Shown here one piece after another: positions 46,943 through 56,031 of a stretch of 64,000 nucleotides of DNA. The stretch is from Actinomyces sp. UMB0138 (GTDB lineage Bacteria; Bacillota; Negativicutes; Veillonellales; Veillonellaceae). The stretch is taken from NCBI RefSeq assembly GCF_002849225.1, contig NZ_PKMC01000001.1, forward strand, positions 639,942 through 703,941, written 5' to 3'. A model generated the notes under the pieces. The model made no database searches, was not told where the DNA came from, and saw only the letters and a program-made list of their open reading frames with translations. The position numbers and the translations under genes are program-made. The number at the start of each line of letters is the position of its first letter. Position 1 is the first letter of the stretch.

Positions 46943-48277
46943 CTAGCGCATTCGCAGCATATTGCGAACCTGGGCAAGAGTTTTCCCAATGTGGGATTCA
47001 TTACCATGGCTAGTTGGCTCGTAGTAGATAGTGCCATCCAAGCCGTCTGGAAGATACTGCTGGCCCGCAATTCCCGCGGGATCGTCGTGGGGGTATTTGT
47101 AGCCTTTGCCGTGCCCCAGCCCCTTTGCGCCCTGGTAGTGCGCATCGCGAAGATGGGCAGGAACGGGCGGGGCCCCTTCCCTTCGTATCTGCGCAATCGC
47201 CGAATCAATAGCAGTGATTGCCGCATTAGATTTTGGCGCAAGAGCCACCGCAATAGCCGCTTCAGACAGGATAATTCTTGCCTCCGGCATCCCTACGAGC
47301 GCTACCGCCTGAGCCGCTGCAACAACTACGGGAAGCAAGCCACGGTCTGCAAGCCCCACATCCTCGGCAGCCGCAATCATGATCCGTCGGGCAATAAAGC
47401 GGGAATCTTCTCCGGCCTCAATCATTCGCGCCAAATAGTGAACAGTCGCATCCGGGTCTGAGCCCCGCATCGATTTGATAAACGCCGAGATCACGTCGTA
47501 GTGCTGGTCTTCGTCATAACGCACTAGGGCTTTGTCGGCACTGACTTCGACATCGGCAACCTCTATTGTGGTCCGCTCGTTATCGATCGCTGCCCCTGCC
47601 GCAGCTTCCAGCAAAGTCAGAGACCGCCGCCCATCAAAGCCCGCCGTGCGCAGCAGTAGCTCTTCTGCCTGCTCAGATATGTCGATTTTGCCGCCAAAGC
47701 CTCGCTCGTCAGTTAGCGCCCTACGCACTAAAGTCCTCAGATCCCCTTTAGTAAGAGGATTTAGCGTGAGCAGCAACGACCTGGATAGCAGGGGCGAAAT
47801 AACCGAAAACGAAGGATTCTCTGTAGTGGCAGCTACCAGTGTCACCCACCTATTTTCCACGGCAGGTAAAAGAGCATCTTGTTGAGATTTCGAAAACCTG
47901 TGCACCTCGTCCACGAAGAGGACTGTTTCCGCTCCGTTAGATGCCAAATGGTGCCGTGCCGAATCGATCACCGCGCGCAATTCTTTCACGCCGGCAGACA
48001 CCGCAGAGACCTCGGTAAAGCGCCGCCCTGACTGCCGTGCAACTAGGTAGGCAAGAGTAGTCTTTCCAGTTCCAGGCGGCCCCCACAGAATAACCGAGGA
48101 CACGCCAGATTCTTTAGGCTCTAATAGCCTGCGCAACGGTTGCCCCGGTTTCAGCAGGTGCCCCTGCCCTACCACCTCGTCAAGCGAGGTCGGGCGCATG
48201 CGTACTGCCAGTGGAGAGTTTTGTTCAACGGCCGGAACGCCTACCTCTTCCATCCCGCTCGCTTCGAAAAGATCCAT
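46943..48277 (-). CDS. rarA: Replication-associated recombination protein RarA (MgsA)
   Basis: AAA+ ATPase of 444 aa acting at stalled replication forks. Walker [16 protein letters not shown], Walker [18 protein letters not shown], sensor 1 [12 protein letters not shown], arginine finger region [10 protein letters not shown] and the C-terminal tetramerisation domain with [16 protein letters not shown] and [15 protein letters not shown]. Begins nine bases after the BCCT transporter stop, a close but probably accidental pairing. In mycobacteria it is also near alaS. Confidence 0.95.
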   Translation of the reverse strand: MDLFEASGMEEVGVPAVEQNSPLAVRMRPTSLDEVVGQGHLLKPGQPLRRLLEPKESGVSSVILWGPPGTGKTTLAYLVARQSGRRFTEVSAVSAGVKELRAVIDSARHHLASNGAETVLFVDEVHRFSKSQQDALLPAVENRWVTLVAATTENPSFSVISPLLSRSLLLTLNPLTKGDLRTLVRRALTDERGFGGKIDISEQAEELLLRTAGFDGRRSLTLLEAAAGAAIDNERTTIEVADVEVSADKALVRYDEDQHYDVISAFIKSMRGSDPDATVHYLARMIEAGEDSRFIARRIMIAAAEDVGLADRGLLPVVVAAAQAVALVGMPEARIILSEAAIAVALAPKSNAAITAIDSAIAQIRREGAPPVPAHLRDAHYQGAKGLGHGKGYKYPHDDPAGIAGQQYLPDGLDGTIYYEPTSHGNESHIGKTLAQVRNMLRMR

Positions 48278-48286
48278 AGTCCTACC

Positions 48287-50323
48287 CTAGCGGAATGGCA
48301 CTACCGGAGTGTTAGAGCGCTCTTGCATCCTCCAGTACTCCTGGTATCGATCGAAATGGTCCAACACGTCGTGGATCAGCGCTGATTTCGAATAGCCCAT
48401 CACGTTGTAGTCCCCATCGCCATTAGGGAGGTGCACTTCCAACCTGGTAGAACGTGCTGAAGAGAGCGGCACACCTGCATATACAGCCGCGGGAGTATCT
48501 ACCGCAAGGATGCGGTAGATGAACTGGTCCGGTCCCGTAAAGGCAGTGAGCTTCAACCGATCGTAGATTCGGCGATCCTCAACTTCTTCTACCGAATCTG
48601 TATCGGCACGTACTACCTCAGAAGAAATTCCTTGCCGCTGCAGCTCCCTGGCAATTGTTTCGAGGGCGGGTTGGGCCACGCGGGTGATGTACTTGCTAGC
48701 CTGTGCCGGACTAACCTGGTCGAAAGTGCGGGCGAGGCGATCGTGCCAGGATGCCCCATCCGTACCGGAGCCAGCTACAACATTCCTTGCCGAGTGTTCA
48801 AGCATCACTACTTTGGAGCGTTCTTCCCGAAGTGCCTTTGCGAGTCCGATCATCACCAGGATCATTACAAAGGCAAATGGCAACCCCATAATGATCGTTG
48901 CGTTCTGCAGCGCGTGAATACCCCCTACAACCAGCATTGCAACGGTGAGTACTCCCACCAGCACCGCCCAGAATATCCTTAGGGAAGCCTTCGCGTCCGA
49001 TCTGGCGGTTGGTAGGTTAGAGCACAAATTCGCCATCACCAGGGCGCCAGAATCAGCAGAGGTAACGTAGAAAAGCAGCCCAACAAAGGTTGCTAGCCCA
49101 ATAGTAAAGAAGGGCGCCGGGTAAGTTTGCAAGAGCGCGTAAAAACCAGATTCTGGAACCGCGATCGTATTCCTAGCAAAATCAAGGTTGCCAGAGCGCA
49201 CCAGATCGATGGCAGCGTTACCAAAGACGGAGATCCAAAGCACCACGTACGAGAACGGAATGAGCATAGTGCCTATTACGAATTCTCGTAGGCTTCGTCC
49301 TCGGGAAATCCTCGCTAGAAACATGCCAATAAAGGAAGCCCAGGCTACCCACCATGCCCAGAAAAATAGGGTCCACGCCCCCATCCAGAGCCCCTTGTCC
49401 TCATAAGGGAAAGTCTGCATGCTCCTGGATGGGAATGTCTGCACAAAATCCCCGATGTTGGATGCCATAGCATTTAGCAGAAAGCTAGTCCTTCCAGTAA
49501 ACAGCACCCATCCAATAAGGAACACCGCTAGAAACACGTTCAGCTGGGACAGGATCCTGATCCCCTTATTTACACCGGTCGTGGCCGAAGCGGTAGCCAT
49601 TATTACCGCGAGCACCACCAGAATGATTTGTACTGGTAGGCCACGGCCCGTCCCAAAGAGGATGTCCAGCCCAACATTTAGCTGCACTACCCCGATTCCC
49701 AGCGTGGTCGCTACCCCAAAGATGGTGCCGAGGATTGCAGCCGAATCAACTAAGTGTCCAAGCGGACCATCAATACGCTTGCCCAATACCGGGAATAAAG
49801 ACGAGCGCACCGAAAGGGGCATCTTCCGGCGGTAGGCAAAATATCCCAACGCGATCCCCATGAGTGCGTACATCCCCCACCCGGTTATGCCGTAGTGAAA
49901 GATCGTCCACACCGGTGCTTCCGCTGCCGCTTGCAGACTCTGGCCTTTTCCCGAGGGCGGATTCATGTAGTGATTTATGGGTCCGGCCACTGAAAAGAAC
50001 ATGATGTCCGTGCCAATTCCCGCAGCGAACAACATTGCCGCCCAGGAAAACAACGAAAACTCCGGTCTTGAGCTTGGGGGGCCTAGACGCACCCGCCCAT
50101 ACCGGGAGAAGCCAAGGTACAGGACAAAGACAATGATCGCACTGGCCAAACACACGTAGAAGGAGCCAAACCACCTGCAAATCCAAGCTACAGCTGTTCC
50201 CAGCACCGATCCGGCCTGAACTGGCGCAATAATCGCCCACAGGGCGATCGCTCCGATGCCTAGTGCCGAACCAATGAATACGGGATAGCTCACTTTTACG
50301 TGCCGTATCTGACCGGTGCTCAT
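48287..50323 (-). CDS. BCCT-family choline/glycine-betaine transporter (BetT-like)
   Basis: 678-aa secondary transporter, 12 membrane helices in the first about 510 residues and a long cytoplasmic C-terminus (about 150 residues). It carries the BCCT signature WTLFFWAWWVAWASFIGMFL and ARISRGRSLREF in the fixed IL4 region. The early motif GIGTDIMFFSVAGP matches the BetT branch (Asp in place of the GMGIG sodium site), suggesting proton-coupled choline uptake; a conserved E in the SVAEP motif is Gly here. Probable role: osmoprotectant import. Preceded by a terminator that isolates it from the yciO-type gene. Confidence 0.88.
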   Translation of the reverse strand: MSTGQIRHVKVSYPVFIGSALGIGAIALWAIIAPVQAGSVLGTAVAWICRWFGSFYVCLASAIIVFVLYLGFSRYGRVRLGPPSSRPEFSLFSWAAMLFAAGIGTDIMFFSVAGPINHYMNPPSGKGQSLQAAAEAPVWTIFHYGITGWGMYALMGIALGYFAYRRKMPLSVRSSLFPVLGKRIDGPLGHLVDSAAILGTIFGVATTLGIGVVQLNVGLDILFGTGRGLPVQIILVVLAVIMATASATTGVNKGIRILSQLNVFLAVFLIGWVLFTGRTSFLLNAMASNIGDFVQTFPSRSMQTFPYEDKGLWMGAWTLFFWAWWVAWASFIGMFLARISRGRSLREFVIGTMLIPFSYVVLWISVFGNAAIDLVRSGNLDFARNTIAVPESGFYALLQTYPAPFFTIGLATFVGLLFYVTSADSGALVMANLCSNLPTARSDAKASLRIFWAVLVGVLTVAMLVVGGIHALQNATIIMGLPFAFVMILVMIGLAKALREERSKVVMLEHSARNVVAGSGTDGASWHDRLARTFDQVSPAQASKYITRVAQPALETIARELQRQGISSEVVRADTDSVEEVEDRRIYDRLKLTAFTGPDQFIYRILAVDTPAAVYAGVPLSSARSTRLEVHLPNGDGDYNVMGYSKSALIHDVLDHFDRYQEYWRMQERSNTPVVPFR

Positions 50324-50350
50324 CTTCCCTCCCTAGCGATTAAACAGTTT

Positions 50351-50376
50351 GGGGCCGACGATTTTTCGCCGGCCCC
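50351..50376 (-). terminator. Terminator after yciO-type gene
   Basis: Arms 50351-50361 and 50366-50376 form an 11-base stem with a single A-C mismatch around a short U/A loop. It lies five bases after the yciO-type stop on the minus strand and ahead of the BCCT gene; no long U-run follows. Confidence 0.7.
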
Positions 50377-50381
50377 ACCTG

Positions 50382-51002
50382 CTAACCAATGAAATCTACA
50401 GCTCCAGCGCCTTCACGCTTTATTTCCGGGATGCCGCTAGTCACATCTACCACCGTGGTAGGCCCTTCCGCCCCACACGGACCATCGATGATCGCATCCA
50501 GCAAATAACCGATCTGGTCTCGAATCTGCCAACCGTTTACCTCTGGCTCGCTCTGCCCAGGCAGTATTAGCGTCGAAGACATCAGCGGTTCGCCTATTTC
50601 GTTCACCAAAGCCTGAGTGATCTTATGCTTCGGGATGCGTACCCCCACCGTGTGCTTCTTGGCATTGAGCATAATGCGGGGGACCTCCTTCGTACCTTTC
50701 AAGATGAAGGTATAAGGCCCAGGGGTGAGCGACTTAAGCAACCGGAAAGTCTTGTTATCCACAATCGTCATCTGCCCGACCTGAGAGAAGTCGTGACAAA
50801 TCAGCGTGTAATCGTGCTTTGGAGGGAGCTTTCTGATCTTCGCGATCGTGTCGATCCCCTGTTTATTTCCAAGCGCACAACCAATCGCGTACCCGGAATC
50901 CGTCGGGTAGGCAAGAACGCCGCCAGAGCGAACTACATCGGCAGCCTTCCTAATCAGCCGGTCCTGCGGATTTTCGGGGTGGATCTCAAGAAACTGCGTC
51001 AA
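50382..51002 (-). CDS. YciO/TsaC/Sua5-family (threonylcarbamoyl-AMP synthase-like) protein
   Basis: 206 aa with the YrdC fold: GVLAYPTDSGYAIGCALGNK, KIRKLPPKHDYTLICHDFSQ, LTPGPYTFILKGTKEVPRIM, HTVGVRIPKHKITQAL and PTTVVDVTSGIPEIKREGAG. The pattern is nearer to YciO than to TsaC, so whether it makes the t6A precursor threonylcarbamoyl-AMP is uncertain; it binds nucleotide and RNA by family. TTG start at 51002 with GAGGA upstream, just after aspS, so it is translated together with aspS. Confidence 0.8.
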   Translation of the reverse strand: MTQFLEIHPENPQDRLIRKAADVVRSGGVLAYPTDSGYAIGCALGNKQGIDTIAKIRKLPPKHDYTLICHDFSQVGQMTIVDNKTFRLLKSLTPGPYTFILKGTKEVPRIMLNAKKHTVGVRIPKHKITQALVNEIGEPLMSSTLILPGQSEPEVNGWQIRDQIGYLLDAIIDGPCGAEGPTTVVDVTSGIPEIKREGAGAVDFIG

Positions 51003-51004
51003 GG

Positions 51005-52789
51005 CTATTCCTCTTCGTCGTCCTCTGGAGTGTAATCAACACCCGTTTCAGCACGCTGCTCGTCCGAGATCGGAGCGGGAGCGTCGGTAAGCGGATCCCA
51101 GCCGTTGCCGATCTTCGGGAAGGCAATGACATCACGAATCGACGGAGCCTTGCACAGCAGGGACACAATGCGATCCCAACCAAAAGCGATGCCACCGTGT
51201 GGCGGTGCACCAAACTTGAATGCATCCAGCAGGAAGCCGAACTTCTCCTGAGCTTCCTCAGGGCCAATCCCCATGACGTTGAAGACTCGCTCCTGCACAT
51301 CGCGACGGTGAATACGAATCGAACCGCCACCAATCTCGTTGCCGTTACACACAATGTCGTAGGCGTAGGCGAGGGCGTTCTCCGGGTCCTTGTCAAAAGT
51401 ATCCAGGCACTCCGGCTTCGGAGAGGTGAATGCGTGGTGCACTGCCGTCCACTTCGAGTGGCCGAGCGCAACGTCGCCCTCTTCTTCAGCCTCACCGGTG
51501 GGCTTGAACAACGGAGCGTCGACAACCCAAACGAAGGACCAGGCATCCTCGTCAATCAGGCCGGTACGCTTGCCGATCTCGAGCCTGGCCGCTCCAAGGA
51601 GTGCGCGCGACTCAGCGGCTTTACCTGCGGCGAAGAAGATGCAATCACCAGGCTTTGCGCCCGTAGCCTCGGTCAGCCCATCCTTTTCAGCCTGCGAAAT
51701 GTTCTTCGCAACGGGACCACCAAGGGTGCCGTCCTCGGCAACAGTGACATAAGCCAGGCCCTTCGCTCCCCTGGAGCGGGCCCAATCTTGCCACTTATCA
51801 AAAGTACGACGCGGCTGGGAGGCGCCTCCCGGCATCACTACGGCACCAACGTACGGGTTCTGGAAGACCCGGAACGGCGTGTCCTTGAAGTACTCAGTCA
51901 GATCAACTAGTTCCTGCCCAAAGCGCATATCAGGCTTGTCAGATCCGTATTTCTCCATTGCATCCTTGTAGGTGATGCGCGGAATCGGAGTGGGAATCTG
52001 GTAATCGATGAGCGCCCAAATCTCGCGAAGCAGATCCTCGGTAACAGCAATTACATCGTCCTGTTCAACGAAGCTCATCTCGCAGTCTAGCTGCGTAAAC
52101 TCAGGCTGCCTGTCTGCTCGGAAGTCCTCGTCACGATAGCAACGAGCAATCTGGTAATAGCGTTCCATGCCGGCCACCATCAGCAGCTGCTTGAATAGCT
52201 GCGGAGACTGCGGCAGCGCGTACCACGAGCCCGGCTTGAGCCGAGCGGGCACCACGAAGTCGCGGGCGCCCTCGGGAGTGGAACGAGTCAACGTCGGGGT
52301 CTCAATCTCGACAAAATCATGCGCATCCAGGACTCGGCGAGCAGCCTGGGAGACCTTAGAGCGCAGTCGGATCGCATACTGCTGAGACTGGCGCCGCAAA
52401 TCAAGGTAGCGGTACTTGAGGCGCACATCTTCGCTCACCTGGCCTGCGTCCTCGGCATGTGCAGAAACTTGGAATGGTAGCGGTGCGGCCGGATTTAGAA
52501 CTTCAACATCGTCAGCGAATACCTCAATAGCCCCCGTCGGCAGATTCGGATTCTCGTTGCCCTCTGGACGCTTCTCCACCTTACCGGTGATCTTCACGAC
52601 AAATTCGCTACGTAGGCCCCTAGCTACCTCTTCGTCGTGGATAACTACCTGGGCAATACCTGAGGCATCCCGAAGATCGATAAAGGCGACCCCGCCATGA
52701 TCGCGGCGACGGTCAACCCAACCGGCCAGGGTAACGACCTGGTCGACTAGCGATTCGTTCAGCGTACCTATGTTGTGAGTTCGCAGCAC
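51005..52789 (-). CDS. aspS: Aspartyl-tRNA synthetase, probably non-discriminating
   Basis: Class IIb synthetase of 594 aa: OB-fold anticodon domain ([19 protein letters not shown]), catalytic domain with motif 2 [19 protein letters not shown], a GAD insertion, and motif 3 [16 protein letters not shown]. Position 31 is His in RDHGG, as in the Pseudomonas and other non-discriminating enzymes that also charge tRNA(Asn); discriminating AspRS have Leu there. If so, GatCAB would be needed elsewhere. GTG start with AAAGGA upstream. Ends in an acidic tail. Confidence 0.95.
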   Translation of the reverse strand: MLRTHNIGTLNESLVDQVVTLAGWVDRRRDHGGVAFIDLRDASGIAQVVIHDEEVARGLRSEFVVKITGKVEKRPEGNENPNLPTGAIEVFADDVEVLNPAAPLPFQVSAHAEDAGQVSEDVRLKYRYLDLRRQSQQYAIRLRSKVSQAARRVLDAHDFVEIETPTLTRSTPEGARDFVVPARLKPGSWYALPQSPQLFKQLLMVAGMERYYQIARCYRDEDFRADRQPEFTQLDCEMSFVEQDDVIAVTEDLLREIWALIDYQIPTPIPRITYKDAMEKYGSDKPDMRFGQELVDLTEYFKDTPFRVFQNPYVGAVVMPGGASQPRRTFDKWQDWARSRGAKGLAYVTVAEDGTLGGPVAKNISQAEKDGLTEATGAKPGDCIFFAAGKAAESRALLGAARLEIGKRTGLIDEDAWSFVWVVDAPLFKPTGEAEEEGDVALGHSKWTAVHHAFTSPKPECLDTFDKDPENALAYAYDIVCNGNEIGGGSIRIHRRDVQERVFNVMGIGPEEAQEKFGFLLDAFKFGAPPHGGIAFGWDRIVSLLCKAPSIRDVIAFPKIGNGWDPLTDAPAPISDEQRAETGVDYTPEDDEEE

Positions 52790-52892
52790 GTGCTATTCCT
52801 TTCTAGTTTGCGACACCGCTAGACAGGCGGGCGCTTCTGTCCTAGGTTAGCGCGATCTGCATAGTTGACGCGAATGTGCAAATATTGGCCCC

Positions 52893-54242
52893 GTGCCAAC
52901 GCAAGACAAATTTCCCGCACAGCGCCTCTTCGCAGTGGTTTCTACCAGTGCTTTCACCATTATCGCGCTCTCTACAATGTCCACAACCGCCATCGCTCCC
53001 GTGATTGGACGGGAACTCCATGGCACCCAGTACTTCCCACTGATATTCGGCCTCTCTGCTGGCATGCAGGTGATCTCCACTGTGCTTGCTGGGGTCTGGG
53101 TGGACGCGCGAGGGGCAAAACCGAGCCTGTTGGTTGGCACATGCGCGCTGCTAGCTTCCCTACTTGGAGCCGGCCTGGCACCAAATATTGCCACTTTTCT
53201 TCTTGCGCGAGCACTGGATGGCATTGCCAACGGCCTAGTCCTAGTTCCCCTATACGTTCTGGCTGCCACACTGGTGCACCCAAATCGGCGCGCGGACATG
53301 TTTGCGTTGTTCTCGGCTGCCTGGGTTCTTCCCTCCCTCGTCGGGCCAGTGTTAGCAGGATTTGCTAGTCAAGCATGGGGCTGGAGGGCGACCTATTTGG
53401 CACTCGGAATCATCTTTCTTCCGGTCTTACTATTTGCCACTAGGCTGTTCTCCCACATAGAAAATGCTCATCAGGAAGTCCCTAAGGCCATCCGGAACCG
53501 CTCAATGTGGGCGGTAATCGCCGGCGGCGCAGTCGTAATATTGCAGCTCTCGTCGGCCCTAACCGGCATGGCCAGGCTTCTGGCAATGGTCGCTGGGATT
53601 GTTCTTGCCATTATTGGCATAGGCAAAGTTCTTCCGGCAGGTACTCTGTGGGCTGCCGGCTCCATTCCAGCATGGGTCGGTGCGCGCGGCCTATTTAACG
53701 GCTCCTTTATTACCCTGGAGGTATTCATTCCCCTAATGTTGCAAAATACCCGGGGCTATTCGGTGGGAGCATCAGGATTGGCACTCGCTTTAGGCTCAGC
53801 TACTTGGGCTGCGGGTTCATTTCTGGGAGGGCGTTCCTTTGCCAGACCAAGACTGGCCACTCTTCCCGTTGCTGGCGCGATTGTGTTGGCCGTTGGCATT
53901 GCACTTACTTCCACCGCAGCCTGGCCTAACCTGCCAGCCTGGCTGTTCCTGTTCGGGTGGGTTATAGCGGGCACGGGCATGGGCATGGCATTTGCTCCCC
54001 TATCCGTCCTCGTCCTTGGGAAAGCCCCAAAAGAAGAACAAGGCCTACAAAGTGCCAACATTCAGGTGGCAGATTCCTTAGGAATGGCCCTGATCATGGG
54101 AATAGTAGCTTCACTGATGTCCGTCTTTACTTCCAGCTACGGCCCCGCCCCGTACCTGCCAGCACTAGGAGTAGCCTTCTTCTGTACCCTCCTGGCCGCA
54201 CTATCCTCCTGGCGTGGGCAACGTCATAGTCGCAGGACATAG
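52893..54242 (+). CDS. MFS transporter, DHA2-like
   Basis: 449-aa membrane protein with about 14 hydrophobic segments. The loop 2-3 motif GVWVDARGAKPSLLVG corresponds to MFS motif A, ARALDGIANGLVLVPLYVLA to motif B and WVLPSLVGPVLAGFASQAWGWRATYL to motif C of drug:H+ antiporters. Likely exports a small hydrophobic compound; substrate unknown. The GTG start has no clear ribosome site. The DEAD-box gene follows on the same strand after 58 bases. Confidence 0.8.
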   Translation: MPTQDKFPAQRLFAVVSTSAFTIIALSTMSTTAIAPVIGRELHGTQYFPLIFGLSAGMQVISTVLAGVWVDARGAKPSLLVGTCALLASLLGAGLAPNIATFLLARALDGIANGLVLVPLYVLAATLVHPNRRADMFALFSAAWVLPSLVGPVLAGFASQAWGWRATYLALGIIFLPVLLFATRLFSHIENAHQEVPKAIRNRSMWAVIAGGAVVILQLSSALTGMARLLAMVAGIVLAIIGIGKVLPAGTLWAAGSIPAWVGARGLFNGSFITLEVFIPLMLQNTRGYSVGASGLALALGSATWAAGSFLGGRSFARPRLATLPVAGAIVLAVGIALTSTAAWPNLPAWLFLFGWVIAGTGMGMAFAPLSVLVLGKAPKEEQGLQSANIQVADSLGMALIMGIVASLMSVFTSSYGPAPYLPALGVAFFCTLLAALSSWRGQRHSRRT

Positions 54243-54300
54243 CCATCTAGGTAGGTTACCGATAGGGTTGAGAGCCGGTCTGAATGGAAGAAAATACTTT

Positions 54301-56031
54301 ATGACTTCAAAAACCTTTGCTGATCTTTCCCTGCCCTCCTATCTTCTAGAAGCTGTACAGAAACTAGGCTTCGAAAATCCCACTCCTATCCAGGAAGCGG
54401 CAATTCCCGCCCTCTTGGCTAAGCAGGACGTAGTCGGCATTGCGCAAACCGGTACGGGCAAGACTGCGGCTTTTGGGCTGCCGCTGCTTGCCCATGTAGA
54501 TGGCGAGGGCGTACAGGCCCTGGTGCTAGCCCCCACCCGTGAGCTCGCGCTGCAATCCGCATCTGCAATTGGCGCTTTCGCCTCCGCAGCGAAAGACACA
54601 AACGTGGTTGCCGTCTATGGCGGTAGCCCCTACGGTCCACAAATCGGCGCTATTAAGGCCGGTGCGCAGGTAGTCGTTGGTACTCCCGGCCGCGTCATCG
54701 ATCTGATTGAAAAGGGTGCTTTAGACCTTTCTGGCGTACGTTTCTTCGTCCTAGACGAGGCCGACGAAATGCTGCGCATGGGCTTTGCTGAAGATGTGGA
54801 AACCATTGCCGGCTCAGTGCCCGATGATTCGGTAACTGCCCTCTTCTCGGCTACCATGCCTCCCGCCATTAAGAAGGTCGCACAGACCCATCTAAATGAT
54901 CCGGTAGAGATCTCTATTGCCCGCCAGTCCACCACTGTCTCGACTGTGCACCAGACCTACGCGGTAGTTCCTTTCAAATTCAAGAACGTGGCGCTCGCCC
55001 GGGTCCTTTCAACCATGGATTCGGGAGCAACTATTGTCTTCGTTCGCACTCGTCTGGACGCTGAAGAAGTAGCAAATGACATGACGGCGCGTGGTTTTCG
55101 TACCGCAGCCATCTCTGGAGATGTTGCCCAGGCCGAACGTGAACGTATTGTCGAAAGGCTTCGCAATGGCACGCTTGACGTCCTAGTTGCCACTGACGTG
55201 GCTGCGCGCGGCCTAGACGTGGAACGCATCGAGCTCGTAGTCAATTTCGATGTTCCTCGCCAAGACGAAGCTTATGTTCACCGGATTGGCAGGACGGGTC
55301 GCGCTGGCCGCGAAGGAACCGCTCTGTCCTTCTTTACGCCGCGCGAACGAGGCAAGCTCCGCCAAATCGAAAAGCTTACCGGCACCAAGATGGAAGCCGT
55401 TCGCGTTCCTTCGCCGCAGCAGGTACGCACCCACAAGGCGCACCAAATTTTGGATAAGTTGCCCGAGCGAATTGCCTCTAAGGGACTCGAGCTGTACTTC
55501 GGACTTATCGAGGAACTGGCGGAAGAGCAGGGAATGTACATTGCCGACATTGCTGCAGCCCTACTCGCCCTCGCTGTGGGCGACACCGCCTCCTCTAAAG
55601 AGGATATTCGCAGTCGTTCTGGCCATTCGCCTCGGATTCGTCGCGAAGAATTTGTCGATGAAGACGGCGAGTTCCTCTACGCCGTTTTCGAAGAAGGCCG
55701 TGACTCTGGCAAAGACAAGCGTGGCCGCTCCGCCAAGGGTAGGCGCGAGGGCGGATCACGCCGCAACGGGCATGCGCCAATGCGCGGGGCCAAGCGCTAC
55801 CGTGTGGAGGTCGGCCGCCGGGACGGGGTTAAGCCAGGATCGATCGTAGGAGCAATAACCGGCGAATCTGATCTGCGCGGCAAGGATCTGGGGAGAATCG
55901 AAATCTTCCCCTCCTTCTCGTTAGTTGAGATCGCTGGCGGCATCTCTGGGACCGAGGCGAAGCGCATCGGCAAGGCCAAGGTTGCCGGTCGAGCCCTGCG
56001 CATTCGTGAGGACCGCGGTCCTAAGCACTAA
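54301..56031 (+). CDS. DEAD-box RNA helicase, CsdA/DeaD-type
   Basis: 576-aa RNA helicase likely acting in ribosome assembly or mRNA turnover at low temperature. Q motif FENPTPIQEAAIPALL, motif I AQTGTGKTAAFGLP, Ia PTRELALQ, DEAD box VLDEADEMLRMGF, III SATMPP, V TDVAARGLDVERIELV, VI HRIGRTGRAGREG. After a charged linker, the end (about residues 495-570, YRVEVGRRDGVKPGSIVGAI) is a DbpA-type RNA-binding domain. ATG 54301 gives the family start; an earlier frame start at 54214 overlaps the MFS gene. Its 3' end overlaps the convergent GTPase gene by 11 bases. Confidence 0.92.
   Translation: MTSKTFADLSLPSYLLEAVQKLGFENPTPIQEAAIPALLAKQDVVGIAQTGTGKTAAFGLPLLAHVDGEGVQALVLAPTRELALQSASAIGAFASAAKDTNVVAVYGGSPYGPQIGAIKAGAQVVVGTPGRVIDLIEKGALDLSGVRFFVLDEADEMLRMGFAEDVETIAGSVPDDSVTALFSATMPPAIKKVAQTHLNDPVEISIARQSTTVSTVHQTYAVVPFKFKNVALARVLSTMDSGATIVFVRTRLDAEEVANDMTARGFRTAAISGDVAQAERERIVERLRNGTLDVLVATDVAARGLDVERIELVVNFDVPRQDEAYVHRIGRTGRAGREGTALSFFTPRERGKLRQIEKLTGTKMEAVRVPSPQQVRTHKAHQILDKLPERIASKGLELYFGLIEELAEEQGMYIADIAAALLALAVGDTASSKEDIRSRSGHSPRIRREEFVDEDGEFLYAVFEEGRDSGKDKRGRSAKGRREGGSRRNGHAPMRGAKRYRVEVGRRDGVKPGSIVGAITGESDLRGKDLGRIEIFPSFSLVEIAGGISGTEAKRIGKAKVAGRALRIREDRGPKH

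Noticed and set aside
48278-48286. BCCT transporter and rarA as a functional operon
   Set aside because: The nine-base gap suggests cotranscription, but the functions are unrelated and the transporter looks inserted between aspS/yciO and rarA; treated as incidental.
51197-51910. 237-aa plus-strand frame
   Set aside because: Antisense of aspS; no motif, no ribosome site.
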